Positions 16,031 through 25,094 of a stretch of DNA of 38,924 bases are shown here, piece by piece. The stretch covers positions 1 through 38,924 of the forward strand of contig JAFZQI010000035.1 in the NCBI GenBank assembly GCA_017620475.1. Direction: 5' to 3'. Every line of letters begins with the position of its first letter. Positions within the stretch are counted from its first letter, which is position 1. This stretch comes from Clostridiales bacterium (GTDB taxonomy: Bacteria; Bacillota; Clostridia; Saccharofermentanales; Saccharofermentanaceae). The position numbers and the translations under genes are program-made. A model generated the notes under the pieces. That model searched no databases. It worked only from the letters and a program-made list of their open reading frames with translations, and was not told where the DNA came from.

Positions 16031-16371
16031 CTGAGAAGTACCACCGTAATGCCGTCATTTGCCTTGGCCCAATCCGGATCATTACGGAAAGACGGACACT
16101 TCTCCACGATTGCTCTACCCAAAGTCTCAAAGGGGCCGAACTGCTCACCCGGGCAGAATGCGCGGATCCTTCCTTCGCTCTGCATCGTACGGAGTACTTC
16201 ATGAGCAGCAGACTTGATCACACCGCCTTTGCCGGTGGATCCGTAGCCGTGGATGATCTTCACCTGATTCACCCCGACACGGCGCAAAGTATTCAATTCC
16301 AACCGCAGTTTGCGGGTGGCAACATCAACCTTGGGCATTCCCTCTTTGATATTGATGATACTTGCAGCCAT
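16027..16371 (-). CDS. Smr-domain protein
   Basis: About 114 residues from the ATG at 16371, chosen because GAGGAG lies just upstream; an in-frame ATG four codons earlier overlaps that ribosome-binding site. The Smr (small MutS-related) core is VDVATRKLRLELNTLRR, then VKIIHGYGSTGKGGVIKSA, in which HGYGSGxL-type motif is close to the HGxGxG nuclease motif. Stand-alone Smr proteins nick or cleave nucleic acids or ribosome-associated mRNA; the exact substrate is not known here. Coupling to a uracil-DNA glycosylase is compatible with a DNA-repair role (inference). Confidence 0.88.
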   Translation of the reverse strand: MAASIINIKEGMPKVDVATRKLRLELNTLRRVGVNQVKIIHGYGSTGKGGVIKSAAHEVLRTMQSEGRIRAFCPGEQFGPFETLGRAIVEKCPSFRNDPDWAKANDGITVVLLR

Positions 16372-16450
16372 ACTACTCCTCATTTTGGTAAATTACATAT
16401 TTATTATATCACAAGATCCGCGTTTTTTACGCGCCGAAATGTGGCTTTTT

Positions 16451-16459
16451 TGTTATAAT
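16451..16459 (+). promoter_or_regulatory. Extended -10 promoter giving a probably leaderless transcript
   Basis: TGTTATAAT is a perfect extended -10 element. Its last base is seven bases before the A of the pseudouridine synthase ATG, the usual distance to the transcription start. No ribosome-binding site is present between them (CCCCC). Confidence 0.75.
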
Positions 16460-16465
16460 ACCCCC

Positions 16466-17197
16466 ATGAGATTGGATAAAGTGCTGGCAAATTCAGGATA
16501 TGGTACACGTTCCGAAGTCAAGGATTATTTTCGGCAGGGACGGGTGTGTCTTCAAGGGGCGATCATACGTGATCCCGGCTTTTCCGTCACGGAAGAACAG
16601 CTACAGGATCTCACATTAGACGGGGTCCCCGTTCTCGCTTCAGAACATCTTTATTTCTGTCTATATAAGCCGGACGGGTATCTTACCGCCATGACCGATG
16701 ACCGTCTTCCCTGTGTCGGGGATCTTCTTCCCACCAATCTGAAAACCAAGAAGATCTCGCCTGTCGGCCGGCTCGATTATCACACCACCGGCGTTCTTCT
16801 TCTGACGAATGACGGTGAGCTTTCCCACCGCCTGACAAGCCCCAAATGGCATTGCGAAAAAGAGTATCTGGTAACCTACGAAGGAGACCCACTCACCGAA
16901 AAGGAAACAGTGCTTTTCGCATCGGGAATGACACTTCGCGAAAAGGACCACGCACCCGAGAAACTGAAGCCGGCGAAACTGGAATTACTGTCGGATCACC
17001 AATGCCGGCTCACGCTGACCGAGGGAAAGACACACCAGGTCAAACGCATGCTTGCACAAACAGGAAGGCCCGTCATTGCCCTCCACCGGGAAAGCATCGG
17101 GTCTCTGCGTCTTCGTGAAGATCAAAAGCCGGGAGAAATGTATGCACTTTCTTCTGACGATATTGACGAGCTTAAGGATCTCTCCTCAGACCTTTAA
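16466..17197 (+). CDS. RsuA/RluB-family pseudouridine synthase
   Basis: 243 residues from the ATG at 16466. An S4 RNA-binding domain occupies residues 1-50 (MRLDKVLANSGYGTRSEVKDYFRQGRVCL), followed by the catalytic domain with the aspartate in VGRLDYHTTGVLLLTNDGEL, and LTEGKTHQVKRMLAQTG near the end. The family converts uridine to pseudouridine in 16S or 23S rRNA; RsuA (16S U516) is likely but not certain. The frame is open further upstream, but that part overlaps the promoter. It is divergent from the Smr gene and convergent with the J-like membrane protein gene, nine bases away. Confidence 0.92.
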   Translation: MRLDKVLANSGYGTRSEVKDYFRQGRVCLQGAIIRDPGFSVTEEQLQDLTLDGVPVLASEHLYFCLYKPDGYLTAMTDDRLPCVGDLLPTNLKTKKISPVGRLDYHTTGVLLLTNDGELSHRLTSPKWHCEKEYLVTYEGDPLTEKETVLFASGMTLREKDHAPEKLKPAKLELLSDHQCRLTLTEGKTHQVKRMLAQTGRPVIALHRESIGSLRLREDQKPGEMYALSSDDIDELKDLSSDL

Positions 17198-17206
17198 TCA
17201 AAAGAG

Positions 17207-18274
17207 TTAATCTGTATCCGCCGCGTAGGGATGTGTTTCCATGTAACTGGCACGTAACTCGGAAACATGCTCAAGGATCGTCAGCATCACTTCTTTCGCT
17301 TTGTCCTGCTGTCCTCCGCCCACGTTAATACCAAAGATGATCGATGTATCACCGGTCTCCCATTCCATCTTGTATCCGAGAGACAGCTGGTCAATGGGAT
17401 CGGCAATCACAAACCCGTATACATGTTCCACATAATCTTCTTCCGTAAGGGCATCCAGTTCCTCCTGATACTCTTCCGGAAGCTCACCTGCATATTCCTC
17501 ATAGAACTTCGCCTTGGAATAGATATAAGGCGTGAAATGAGAAAGCTGTTCCTCTGTCCACGTAGCCTGCATCTGGGCGTAAACATCATCCAGATTCAAC
17601 ATATTTCCGCCGTTGACGTATACCGGCGCCGTCATTGCATCGAAAACCAGGATGTCCGGGCGGACCTGAATGAGGGATACCGCTTTTTCGGCGGCATAAG
17701 CGTCTACAGAAGTATCGTCAGTCTGTCCCGATGCCATATCCGCATAGTCTACGTCAGGATTCTTAAGTTTGGCGGTCTCTGTCAGGAAATCGTTAAGGAT
17801 ATTCGTGTCCTGTGAGAAATGTCCGACAGAAGCCAGTCGGAAATCTGTCTTCGGTGCGAGGAAGTAATACCGGATGAAGGTAACAAGGAAAACCAGAACT
17901 GCTGCACCCAGCACGAACTTCCACCACTCGTAGTGCCAGAATTCGCCCCACTGCTTCTTGGTTTTACCGAGGATATGCTGGGAAGTTTCCTCTTCCTGTT
18001 TTTCCTCTTGTTTTCTATCTCTTTCTCCGGTTGCGATATTATACGCTGCCGCGATGTCAGCCAGTTTCTGTTCGTCCTTCTGGGAACGATAGATCTTCCC
18101 CAGCTTCCAGAACTGCTTATCCAGATCTTCCCGGCTTGCCCAGGCCGGCAGCTTGAAATATTCCATCGCCTCATCCCGGCTCATTTCAAGGATAGCCGGA
18201 TCCGGCTGGATCGTCTCCTTCTTCTCAGGTTCTTCCTGAGAAGGAAGCTGTATCTTTTTCTTTTCTTCACTCAT
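17207..18274 (-). CDS. Membrane protein with degenerate J-like domain and extracytoplasmic domain
   Basis: 355 residues. A charged N-terminal stretch (1-30) is followed by a J-domain-like helical unit (about 33-84: EAMEYFKLPAWASREDLDKQ, then IYRSQKDEQKLADIAAAYNIATGER), but the HPD tripeptide needed to stimulate DnaK is absent. A charged linker leads to one membrane helix (about 118-137, KFVLGAAVLVFLVTFIRYYF), and the remaining 215 residues are outside the cell, with a segment resembling binding-protein folds (PDILVFDAMTAPVYVNGGNM). Comparable J-like/one-helix proteins exist in Clostridia without known function. It follows the glycan genes on the same strand by about 46 bases and may act in envelope assembly (inference). 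Confidence 0.75.
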   Translation of the reverse strand: MSEEKKKIQLPSQEEPEKKETIQPDPAILEMSRDEAMEYFKLPAWASREDLDKQFWKLGKIYRSQKDEQKLADIAAAYNIATGERDRKQEEKQEEETSQHILGKTKKQWGEFWHYEWWKFVLGAAVLVFLVTFIRYYFLAPKTDFRLASVGHFSQDTNILNDFLTETAKLKNPDVDYADMASGQTDDTSVDAYAAEKAVSLIQVRPDILVFDAMTAPVYVNGGNMLNLDDVYAQMQATWTEEQLSHFTPYIYSKAKFYEEYAGELPEEYQEELDALTEEDYVEHVYGFVIADPIDQLSLGYKMEWETGDTSIIFGINVGGGQQDKAKEVMLTILEHVSELRASYMETHPYAADTD

Positions 18275-18320
18275 CCGAAGATGACTCCTTTGATTGTTTT
18301 TTCTTACAGATTTCCACGGA

Positions 18321-19034
18321 TCAGGACGCTTTCATCTGCTTTCTGAAGGCGCGGAAATCCGCAAGTGCCGCCCATCCGATCTTGATGATCTTCTTGATGT
18401 TGATGGAATTCTTTCCGCCCTGACGGGGCTTAAAAGTGATCTCGCGAAGCGTATAGTTCTCCTTGTAGTATGCAAAGAAGGTCGTAAGCATAACATTCGG
18501 GAGATTATAATCCTCACGGAATCTTCCCACATACTTATTGACCAGCGATGCTTTCATCAGACGAAACGGTGCATTGGAATCCTTTACCTTTACGCCGAAG
18601 TGCAGTCTCAGAAGGAAGCAAAGGAAATTCTCAACGAATTTTCTGGACTTTCCATCGCCTCTTACCACACGATTTCCGAGGATGGCATCATGGGAATTAC
18701 GGAGATCCCAGAATGCGGCAAACTCTGCAGGATTCGTCTGTCCGTCCGAGTCTGTCTGGAAGATGTAATCCGCACCTTGTGCGATTGCGTACTTATAAAG
18801 TGCAATAAGTTTCGGACCATGCTGTTTGAGCGTGTCCGGCAGCACCTCGATTTTCGGGTATTTCTCTTTGAGGGCAAGGAGGATCTCATGGGTCTTATCC
18901 ACACTTCCGCTGTCCGCAACCACAAGACGCGAACCTTCGCCCTTTCCTTCCAGGATCGGATACCAGGCGGTCACAACCGATTCGATGTTCGCTTCTTCGT
19001 TATATGCCGGCATTACAATATAAAGATCATCCAT
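18321..19034 (-). CDS. Family 2 glycosyltransferase
   Basis: 237 residues from the ATG at 19034, chosen because GGAGG lies at good spacing; an ATG five codons earlier overlaps that site. GT-A fold features: YIVMPAYNEEANIESVV, VVADSGSVDKT and the nucleotide/metal motif QTDSDGQ (DxD). The C-terminal part has NLPNVMLTTFFAYYKEN, RQGGKNSIN and lacks membrane helices. Sugar donor and acceptor are unknown. It lies directly after glf, suggesting transfer in a galactofuranose-containing glycan. Confidence 0.9.
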   Translation of the reverse strand: MDDLYIVMPAYNEEANIESVVTAWYPILEGKGEGSRLVVADSGSVDKTHEILLALKEKYPKIEVLPDTLKQHGPKLIALYKYAIAQGADYIFQTDSDGQTNPAEFAAFWDLRNSHDAILGNRVVRGDGKSRKFVENFLCFLLRLHFGVKVKDSNAPFRLMKASLVNKYVGRFREDYNLPNVMLTTFFAYYKENYTLREITFKPRQGGKNSINIKKIIKIGWAALADFRAFRKQMKAS

Positions 19035-19072
19035 TTTCCATTCCTCCATATGAATCTTCTATTTACAATGTA

Positions 19073-20197
19073 TCACTTCAGTTCCTGCTTCGCCATAGCC
19101 AAAGCGGAAGCAACCACTGCGTCCATATCGTAGTACTTATACTCACCGAGACGTCCGCCGAAGATAACATTCGCTTCCTTGTCCGCCAGTTCCCTGTACT
19201 GCTTATAGAGTGCGCCGTTCGTCTCATCGTTGACCGGATAGTAAGGCTCATCGCCGGGCTTCCATTCCGAACTGTACTCGCGGCTGATCACAGTCTTAGG
19301 AAGATCGTTACCCGCTTCGTCTTTGCCGAAAGTAAACCACTTGTGCTCGATGATCCTTGTCCAGGGAGTCTCCCGGTCGGTGTAGTTCACGGCCGCATTT
19401 CCCTGGAAGTTCGGCATATCCAGAAGTTCATTTTCGAAGCGGACCGAGCGGTACTGCAGGTACCCGAGGGAGAATCCGAAATAGGCATCGATCGGTCCGG
19501 TATATACGACCTTGTCTGCCATGGCATCCCACTTCTCCTTCTCTTCCAGATAGTTGGTATCACAGATCACTTCTATTCCATCGAGCATATTCTCGACCAT
19601 CTTCGTATATCCGCCTGTCGGAATACCCTGATACAGGGCATTGAAGTAATTGTTATCGAAAGTCAGTCTTACAGGAAGGCGTTTGATGATAAAGGCAGGA
19701 AGATCCTTACAGTCTCTGCCCCACTGCTTTTCCGTGTATCCTTTGACCAGTTTTTCGAATATGTCACGGCCCACAAGAGAGATCGCCTGTTCCTCGAGAT
19801 TTTCGGGTTCCTTGCCCGCCATTTCGGCTTTCTGTTCCTCGATCTTCGCAGCGGCGTCCAAAGGAGTTACCACGCCCCACATTTTATTGAAGGTATACAT
19901 ATTGAACGGAAGAGAATACAGTTCGCCTTTATAGTTCGCAACAGGACTGTTGGTAAAGCGGTTAAAGTCCGTAAACTGATTGAGGTATTCCCAAACTTCC
20001 GTATTGTTGGTATGAAAGATATGTGCACCGTACTTGTGCACCTTAATGCCTTCGACATCCTCACAGTAGACATTACCGGCAATGTGGGAACGCTTCTCCA
20101 AAACCAGTACACTCTTTCCGCACTTTTTCGCTTCGTGGGCAAATACCGCGCCATAAAGTCCGGCTCCGACTACCAGATAATCATACTTCTTATCCAT
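19073..20197 (-). CDS. glf: UDP-galactopyranose mutase
   Basis: 374 residues, the usual length. The FAD-binding DYLVVGAGLYGAVFAHEA, the KYGAHIFHTNN motif, GYTEKQWGRD and the C-terminal GGRLGEYKYYDMD match Glf. The enzyme interconverts UDP-galactopyranose and UDP-galactofuranose using reduced FAD, which provides the donor for galactofuranose in cell-surface polysaccharides. The ATG overlaps the end of the upstream glycosyltransferase by eight bases. Confidence 0.96.
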   Translation of the reverse strand: MDKKYDYLVVGAGLYGAVFAHEAKKCGKSVLVLEKRSHIAGNVYCEDVEGIKVHKYGAHIFHTNNTEVWEYLNQFTDFNRFTNSPVANYKGELYSLPFNMYTFNKMWGVVTPLDAAAKIEEQKAEMAGKEPENLEEQAISLVGRDIFEKLVKGYTEKQWGRDCKDLPAFIIKRLPVRLTFDNNYFNALYQGIPTGGYTKMVENMLDGIEVICDTNYLEEKEKWDAMADKVVYTGPIDAYFGFSLGYLQYRSVRFENELLDMPNFQGNAAVNYTDRETPWTRIIEHKWFTFGKDEAGNDLPKTVISREYSSEWKPGDEPYYPVNDETNGALYKQYRELADKEANVIFGGRLGEYKYYDMDAVVASALAMAKQELK

Positions 20198-20939
20198 TCG
20201 TTTTCCCTGCCTTTCGTCTTTCCTTGTGTATCTTTCTTACCTTACTCTTGATCCGGAATGTATCCTTAAACACCTGCCAGATATCCGAGAACTTGATTCG
20301 TGAAAAACCGGCGCTTCTGGTAAACACCAGCCGGATCGGACGCTCGATGATCTTCGCTCCCAATTCATTGGCCACGGCCAGAAGCTCGATATCGTAAGCA
20401 AAGCCCTTGGTAATAACGCCCGGAACGATCTGCTTTAATAGATCCGCCCGGTAGAGTTTGACACCGGTCTGTGTATCATGAACACGCAAACGGAAAAGCA
20501 CCCGGAGCATCACGTAATATCCGAAGCTCACGAATTTACGGATCGCCGGATAATCCAGTTTCGACTCCTTATGCATCTTGGAACCGATCACTACATCGGC
20601 ATTCTCCGCATCCATGTGTTTGAGGAAATCTTCAAAGTGATCCGGAGAAAGATCCAGATCGGAATCAAGGAAAGCGATCCGTTTGCCTTCAGCGGCCTCT
20701 ACACCTTTTTTGATCGCGTTCCCTTTGCCGCCGTTAGGTGTGTAGGAAACCATACGGATCCGGTCGCACTCTGCAGCTGCGCGGGCGATCTCACTCTCTG
20801 TATTATCACTGCTTCCGTCATTGACACAAACGATCTCAAAATCCCGGCAAAACCCGGAGATCACTCTGTCGGTTTCCAGAAGGTTCTCGTAAATGTGACT
20901 GCCCTCATTATAGGCGGGCATGACTACGGATAACTCCAC
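20190..20939 (-). CDS. Family 2 glycosyltransferase (dolichyl/undecaprenyl-phosphate glycosyltransferase type)
   Basis: 249 residues. The start is a GTG at 20939, fixed by GAGGAA eight bases upstream. Features: LSVVMPAYNEGSHIYENL, VCVNDGSSDNTE, the IAFLDSDLDLSP motif (DxD) and the QTGVKLYRADLLKQI segment typical of polyprenyl-phosphate glycosyltransferases. No membrane helices are seen. It is the first gene of the glycan unit, and a promoter lies about 45 bases upstream. A role in making a lipid-linked sugar is likely by family but unproven. Confidence 0.9.
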   Translation of the reverse strand: MELSVVMPAYNEGSHIYENLLETDRVISGFCRDFEIVCVNDGSSDNTESEIARAAAECDRIRMVSYTPNGGKGNAIKKGVEAAEGKRIAFLDSDLDLSPDHFEDFLKHMDAENADVVIGSKMHKESKLDYPAIRKFVSFGYYVMLRVLFRLRVHDTQTGVKLYRADLLKQIVPGVITKGFAYDIELLAVANELGAKIIERPIRLVFTRSAGFSRIKFSDIWQVFKDTFRIKSKVRKIHKERRKAGKTNG

Positions 20940-20980
20940 GCTTGCAGTTCCTCATTTCGTCTGTTTCAAATAACCTTATT

Positions 20981-21010
20981 ATTTTACCATCATTCCACCG
21001 TTTCTTGCAA
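20981..21010 (-). promoter_or_regulatory. Promoter of the glycan gene cluster
   Basis: TTGCAA and TAAAAT are separated by 18 bases on the minus strand, between the terminator of the sugar importer and the first glycosyltransferase. Confidence 0.55.
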
Positions 21011-21025
21011 TTTTTCCCTAGCCAC

Positions 21026-21055
21026 GAAAAAGGGCGGTTCGAAAGAACCGCCCTT
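21026..21055 (-). terminator. Intrinsic terminator of the sugar importer operon
   Basis: An 11-base-pair GC-rich stem (AAGGGCGGTTC with its complement) with a four-base loop and, on the minus strand, a CCCTTTTTC tail, about 30 bases after the permease stop. Confidence 0.92.
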
Positions 21056-21084
21056 GCCGAAATCCGTATGATTCTCGTCTCAGA

Positions 21085-22281
21085 TCACTCCTTGGAGATC
21101 AGCTTGCCTCCGCGCTTACTTACAACGTCGAAGATAACGGCTGCGAGAAGAACGAGACCCTTAACGACCTGCTTCATGTTCTGGTCAACACCCGTGGTGT
21201 TCATGCCGAGGTTGATAACGCCCATCAGAAGAGCACCAATGATAACGCCCGGGACTGTACCGATACCGCCGTATGCCGAGGCACCACCGATAAAGCAGGA
21301 AGCGATCGCATCCATTTCGTAGCTCTCACCGTAACCACCCTGTGCAGATGTGAAACGGGCAATGGTGATCATACCGGCCAAAGCGGAAAGAAGGCCCATG
21401 TTCGCGTATGCCAGGAAGTATACCTTGTTGGTGTTGATACCGGAAAGCTTTGTGGCTTTCTCGTTGCCGCCGACCGCATAGAAATAACGTCCCGTCACGG
21501 TATTGGAAGTAATGTAGGAGTAGAAGATGATTACGACTGCTACAATAAGCAGAACATTCGGAATACCTTTGTTCTGAGCAAGACGGAAGCCGATGGCTGC
21601 GATCGCCACGGAGATGATTACCATCTTCGTGATCCACGGACCCAGTTTCTCTACTTCATACTGCTTTTTCAAACGTGTCATACGAGTCTTCACGGTAAGA
21701 AGAACAAAGATAGCGATTGCCAGTGCTGTCGCAACGAGGCAGGTGATGTTGATACCGTTGCCATGGAACACATCCGGGACATAGCAGTCCGCGCCACCGC
21801 CGAACAGTTTAACGAAACCTTTGCAGTTTGCGATGGATACTGTCTCACCGTTTTTCAGTACAACGTTACTCAATCCACGGAAGATCAGCATGCCCGACAG
21901 CGTCACTATGAATGGAGGGATACGCACATAAGCGATCCAGAACGCCTGCCATGCTCCGATCAATGTACCTGCGATGAACATAATGATTACCGCAAGTACC
22001 GGATTCATGCCGGAATTCACCATCAGAACAGCGCCTACCGCACCTACGAAGCAGACGATAGAACCGACGCTGAGGTCGATGTTACCACCTGTGAGGATAC
22101 AAAGGAGCATACCTGTCGCCAGCACGAATACGTACGCATTCTGTGCAACGATATTGTTAACATTACTCGGATAAAGCAGCGCGCCATCCGATCGGATAGT
22201 AAAGAAAATGACTACCAGGACAAGTGCAATGACCATAGTATATTTTCTTACAAAATCAAGTACTTTGTTTTGAGAATTCAT
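21085..22281 (-). CDS. Monosaccharide ABC transporter permease (MmsB/GguB type)
   Basis: 398 residues from the ATG at 22281, which has AAGGGAG seven bases upstream (a second ATG is adjacent, and the longer frame into the ATPase gene is not real). It is a BPD_transp_2 family permease with about ten hydrophobic segments, including the signature LTGGNIDLSVGSIVCFVGAV and GGASAYGGIGTVPGVIIGALL. The length near 400 and the long central segment match MmsB/GguB rather than the 330-residue RbsC. It forms the membrane channel for the binding protein and ATPase encoded upstream; it starts 13 bases after the ATPase stop. Confidence 0.93.
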   Translation of the reverse strand: MNSQNKVLDFVRKYTMVIALVLVVIFFTIRSDGALLYPSNVNNIVAQNAYVFVLATGMLLCILTGGNIDLSVGSIVCFVGAVGAVLMVNSGMNPVLAVIIMFIAGTLIGAWQAFWIAYVRIPPFIVTLSGMLIFRGLSNVVLKNGETVSIANCKGFVKLFGGGADCYVPDVFHGNGINITCLVATALAIAIFVLLTVKTRMTRLKKQYEVEKLGPWITKMVIISVAIAAIGFRLAQNKGIPNVLLIVAVVIIFYSYITSNTVTGRYFYAVGGNEKATKLSGINTNKVYFLAYANMGLLSALAGMITIARFTSAQGGYGESYEMDAIASCFIGGASAYGGIGTVPGVIIGALLMGVINLGMNTTGVDQNMKQVVKGLVLLAAVIFDVVSKRGGKLISKE

Positions 22282-22294
22282 CATCTCACTCCCT

Positions 22295-23875
22295 TCATTC
22301 TTTCTTATCAAACTCAACGTCGTTGATCTCAGTTGACTGAACCGCCTGTCCGGCACCACTAATGATCATCGCCATGATCTTCTCCTGGGTGGCTTCCGCG
22401 CCATCCAGTTCACCTACGAATTTACCTTCGCTCATAACATAGATACGATCACACATACCCAGAAGCTCCGGCATCTCCGAAGAGATCATGATAACTGACT
22501 TGCCTTCACTTACCAGTTGATTGATGATACAGTAGATCTCGTACTTCGCGCCGACATCGATACCACGCGTCGGTTCGTCAAGGATCAGGATATCCGGGTT
22601 GGCGAACATCCACTTAGACAGAAGGACTTTCTGCTGGTTACCACCACTGAGGTTTCCGACAAGCTGTTCGACTGAAGGAGTTTTTGTTTTCAGTTTTTCC
22701 TTGTACTCAACAGCAACCTTGTACTCTTTATCCCTGTCGATTACACCTTTGTTGCTGATTCCTTCAAGATTAGCCAGCGTCGTGTTGGTCTTAATGGCAT
22801 TACTCAGGATCAATCCGTTACCTTTTCTATCCTCGGTAACATAGGCGATCTTGTTCTTGATCGCATCCTGTACCGAATGAAGATGGAGCTCTTTGCCATC
22901 TTTATAGATCTTACCGGAAATACTATCACCATACGACTTGCCGAAGATACTCATCGCAAGTTCCGTACGTCCTGCACCCATAAGACCGGAGATACCCAGC
23001 ACCTCACCTTTACGGACATTGAAGCTGACATTATCAACGATCTTTCTCTCGTTATACACCGGGTGATATGCCGTCCAGTCTTTGACCTCCAGGCAGATCT
23101 CTCCAATATGGCTTTCACGTTTCGGGAAACGGTCTGACAGTTCACGGCCAACCATGCCTCGGATGATCCGCGCCTCCGAACAGTCATCCACGCCTTTGGT
23201 CAGTGTCTCGATCGTCATACCGTCGCGGATGACCGTGATCTTATCCGCAACATAGGATATTTCATTCAATTTGTGGGAAATAATAATGGATGTCATTCCC
23301 TGTTCCTTGAACTTCAGCATTAAATCCAGAAGGTGCTTGGATTCCGTTTCGTTCAAAGAAGATGTCGGTTCGTCAAGAATAAGCAGTTTCGCTTTCTTGG
23401 CCAGTGCTTTGGCTATTTCGACCAGCTGCTGTTTACCGACACCGATGTCCTTAACAAGTGTACGGGAAGATTCCGAAAGGCCTACGACACGAAGATACTC
23501 GTTTCCCTTTGCGTAGGTCTCGTTCCAATTGATTTTCAACGAAGAACCGCGTTCGTTACCGAGGAACATGTTCTCACCGATCGTCATATAGGGAACCAAT
23601 GCGAGTTCCTGATGAATAATGACTATACCTTTGCGCTCACTGTCCTTCGTATTGGTAAAATGGCACTCTTCACCATTGTAAAAGATCTGTCCTTCATATG
23701 AGCCGTATGGATGAATGCCGCTTAAGACTTTCATGAGGGTCGACTTACCGGCGCCGTTCTCCCCGACGATCGCATGTATCTCCCCTTCTTCGACCTGAAG
23801 ATTGACATTATCCAGTGCTTTTACAGCGGGGAAGGTCTTGGTGATATTTCTCATCTCAAGTAAAATATTTGCCAA
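22295..23875 (-). CDS. Monosaccharide ABC transporter ATP-binding protein (MmsA/GguA type)
   Basis: 526 residues with two ABC domains. Walker A of the first half is GENGAGKST, its signature is GVGKQQ-type rather than LSGGQ, and Walker B is [11 protein letters not shown]. The second half has the degenerate P-loop GLMGAGRTE, signature LSGGNQQK and [13 protein letters not shown], as usual for sugar importers of this class. I prefer the TTG at 23875 because AGGAGG ends one base before the ATG at 23881 but seven bases before the TTG, and the resulting [16 protein letters not shown] resembles relatives. It energises uptake by the neighbouring permease. Confidence 0.93.
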   Translation of the reverse strand: MANILLEMRNITKTFPAVKALDNVNLQVEEGEIHAIVGENGAGKSTLMKVLSGIHPYGSYEGQIFYNGEECHFTNTKDSERKGIVIIHQELALVPYMTIGENMFLGNERGSSLKINWNETYAKGNEYLRVVGLSESSRTLVKDIGVGKQQLVEIAKALAKKAKLLILDEPTSSLNETESKHLLDLMLKFKEQGMTSIIISHKLNEISYVADKITVIRDGMTIETLTKGVDDCSEARIIRGMVGRELSDRFPKRESHIGEICLEVKDWTAYHPVYNERKIVDNVSFNVRKGEVLGISGLMGAGRTELAMSIFGKSYGDSISGKIYKDGKELHLHSVQDAIKNKIAYVTEDRKGNGLILSNAIKTNTTLANLEGISNKGVIDRDKEYKVAVEYKEKLKTKTPSVEQLVGNLSGGNQQKVLLSKWMFANPDILILDEPTRGIDVGAKYEIYCIINQLVSEGKSVIMISSEMPELLGMCDRIYVMSEGKFVGELDGAEATQEKIMAMIISGAGQAVQSTEINDVEFDKKE

Positions 23876-23918
23876 ATTCATCCCTCCTAGTTCAAGTTAT
23901 AGCCAGTCTTACAAATAA

Positions 23919-23953
23919 GTCCCCTTCCATCCCTTGCCAAGATGAAAGGGGAC
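23919..23953 (-). other. Intercistronic hairpin between binding-protein and ATPase genes
   Basis: A 13-base-pair stem (GTCCCCTTTCATC with GATGGAAGGGGAC, one G:U pair) and a nine-base loop, followed on the minus strand by TTATTTGT. It is about 35 bases after the binding-protein stop. It could act as a partial terminator or 3'-end stabiliser raising binding-protein yield over the membrane subunits. Confidence 0.7.
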
Positions 23954-23986
23954 CTCTTTAGTCTGACACTTATTTATTTGTATCGA

Positions 23987-25048
23987 TTATGCGATATCAG
24001 CCTCTGTGTAGTAACCGGAGTCGATCAGGATCGTCTTATAGTTACTTGCATCAGCAAATACAGGTTCGCAGAGGAAAGACGGAACGGTCTTCACACCATT
24101 GTTATAGGTCTTGTTATCGTTTGTCGGAGCTTCCTTGCCATCCATGATAGCCTTAACCATCTCAACAACCTGCTTAGCCAGTGTACGTGTATCCTTGAAT
24201 ACGGACATGGACTGCTTGCCTTCGAGCATGTTCTTTACGTTCGGCTTATCACAGTCCTGACCGGTGATGATCGGGTATTCGCCTGTGTAAGAAGCTGCAA
24301 GAGCATTGGCAACACCAAGAGCGGTGGAGTCGTTGGAGCAGAGGACTGCGTCGAGCTTTGTGCCGTCAGCATAGTTAGCAGAGATAAGAGCTTCCATTCT
24401 GCTCTGAGCATTCTCTGTCTTCCAGCCTTCTGTAGCAACGCTCTGGAAATCTCTCTGACCGGACTTAACGATCAGCTTACCAGCATCGATGTAAGGATTC
24501 AGAACATCCATAGCACCGTTGTAGAAGAAGCCGGCATTGTTATCCGCCGGGTCACCGGTAAAGATCTCGATGTTGTAAGGGCCATCTGTGGAATCAAGTG
24601 CGAGCTGATCCTTGATGTAGTTGCCCTGGATCTGGCCGACCTTGTAGTTATCAAATGTAGCGTAGTAGGAAACCGCTTCTGTGTCCATGATAAGACGGTC
24701 ATAAGCGATAACCGGGATCTTCTTCTCCTGAGCTGTGGCAAGTACAGTACCCAAAGAACCACCATTGATAGCAGCGATAACGAGGACCTTGCAGCCGCCG
24801 TTGATCATGCTCTCGAGCTGGCTGACCTGTGTAGCAACATCATCGTTAGCGAACTGAAGATCTACAGTAAAGCCTGCAGCTTCCAGTTCCTTCTTCATGT
24901 TGTCACCATCCTGGTTCCATCTCTGAAGAGACTTGGTCGGCATCGAAACACCGATCTTCTTGCTGTCAGCCTTCTTGGCACAACCAGCCAGAGCAGCTGA
25001 GAATACCATTACACCAGCAAGAAGTAAACTCAAAAACTTCTTTTTCAT
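23987..25048 (-). CDS. Multiple-sugar-binding lipoprotein (ChvE/MmsE type)
   Basis: 353 residues from the ATG at 25048, which has GGAGG at good spacing; an ATG five codons earlier overlaps that site. A lipoprotein signal peptide ends in LAGC with the lipidated cysteine at residue 23. The type-I periplasmic-binding fold follows: KIGVSMPTKSLQRWNQDGDN, VLVIAAINGGSLGTVLA, IPVIAYDRLIMDTEAVSYYATFDN and ITGQDCDKPNVKNML. The IAYDRLI and TFDN motifs are those of ChvE, which binds glucose, galactose, xylose and arabinose. It is the first gene of the importer operon, with its own promoter. Confidence 0.94.
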   Translation of the reverse strand: MKKKFLSLLLAGVMVFSAALAGCAKKADSKKIGVSMPTKSLQRWNQDGDNMKKELEAAGFTVDLQFANDDVATQVSQLESMINGGCKVLVIAAINGGSLGTVLATAQEKKIPVIAYDRLIMDTEAVSYYATFDNYKVGQIQGNYIKDQLALDSTDGPYNIEIFTGDPADNNAGFFYNGAMDVLNPYIDAGKLIVKSGQRDFQSVATEGWKTENAQSRMEALISANYADGTKLDAVLCSNDSTALGVANALAASYTGEYPIITGQDCDKPNVKNMLEGKQSMSVFKDTRTLAKQVVEMVKAIMDGKEAPTNDNKTYNNGVKTVPSFLCEPVFADASNYKTILIDSGYYTEADIA

Positions 25049-25094
25049 TTTTTCTACCTCCATAATCAGCTTGCGCTGTTATTCACAAGAACAG

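Noticed and set aside
15065..16204. 379-codon plus-strand frame
   Set aside because: It runs antisense through a tRNA gene and the UDG4 gene, so it cannot be a normal coding region.
19004..20251. 415-codon plus-strand frame
   Set aside because: Antisense to glf with no recognisable motif or ribosome-binding site.
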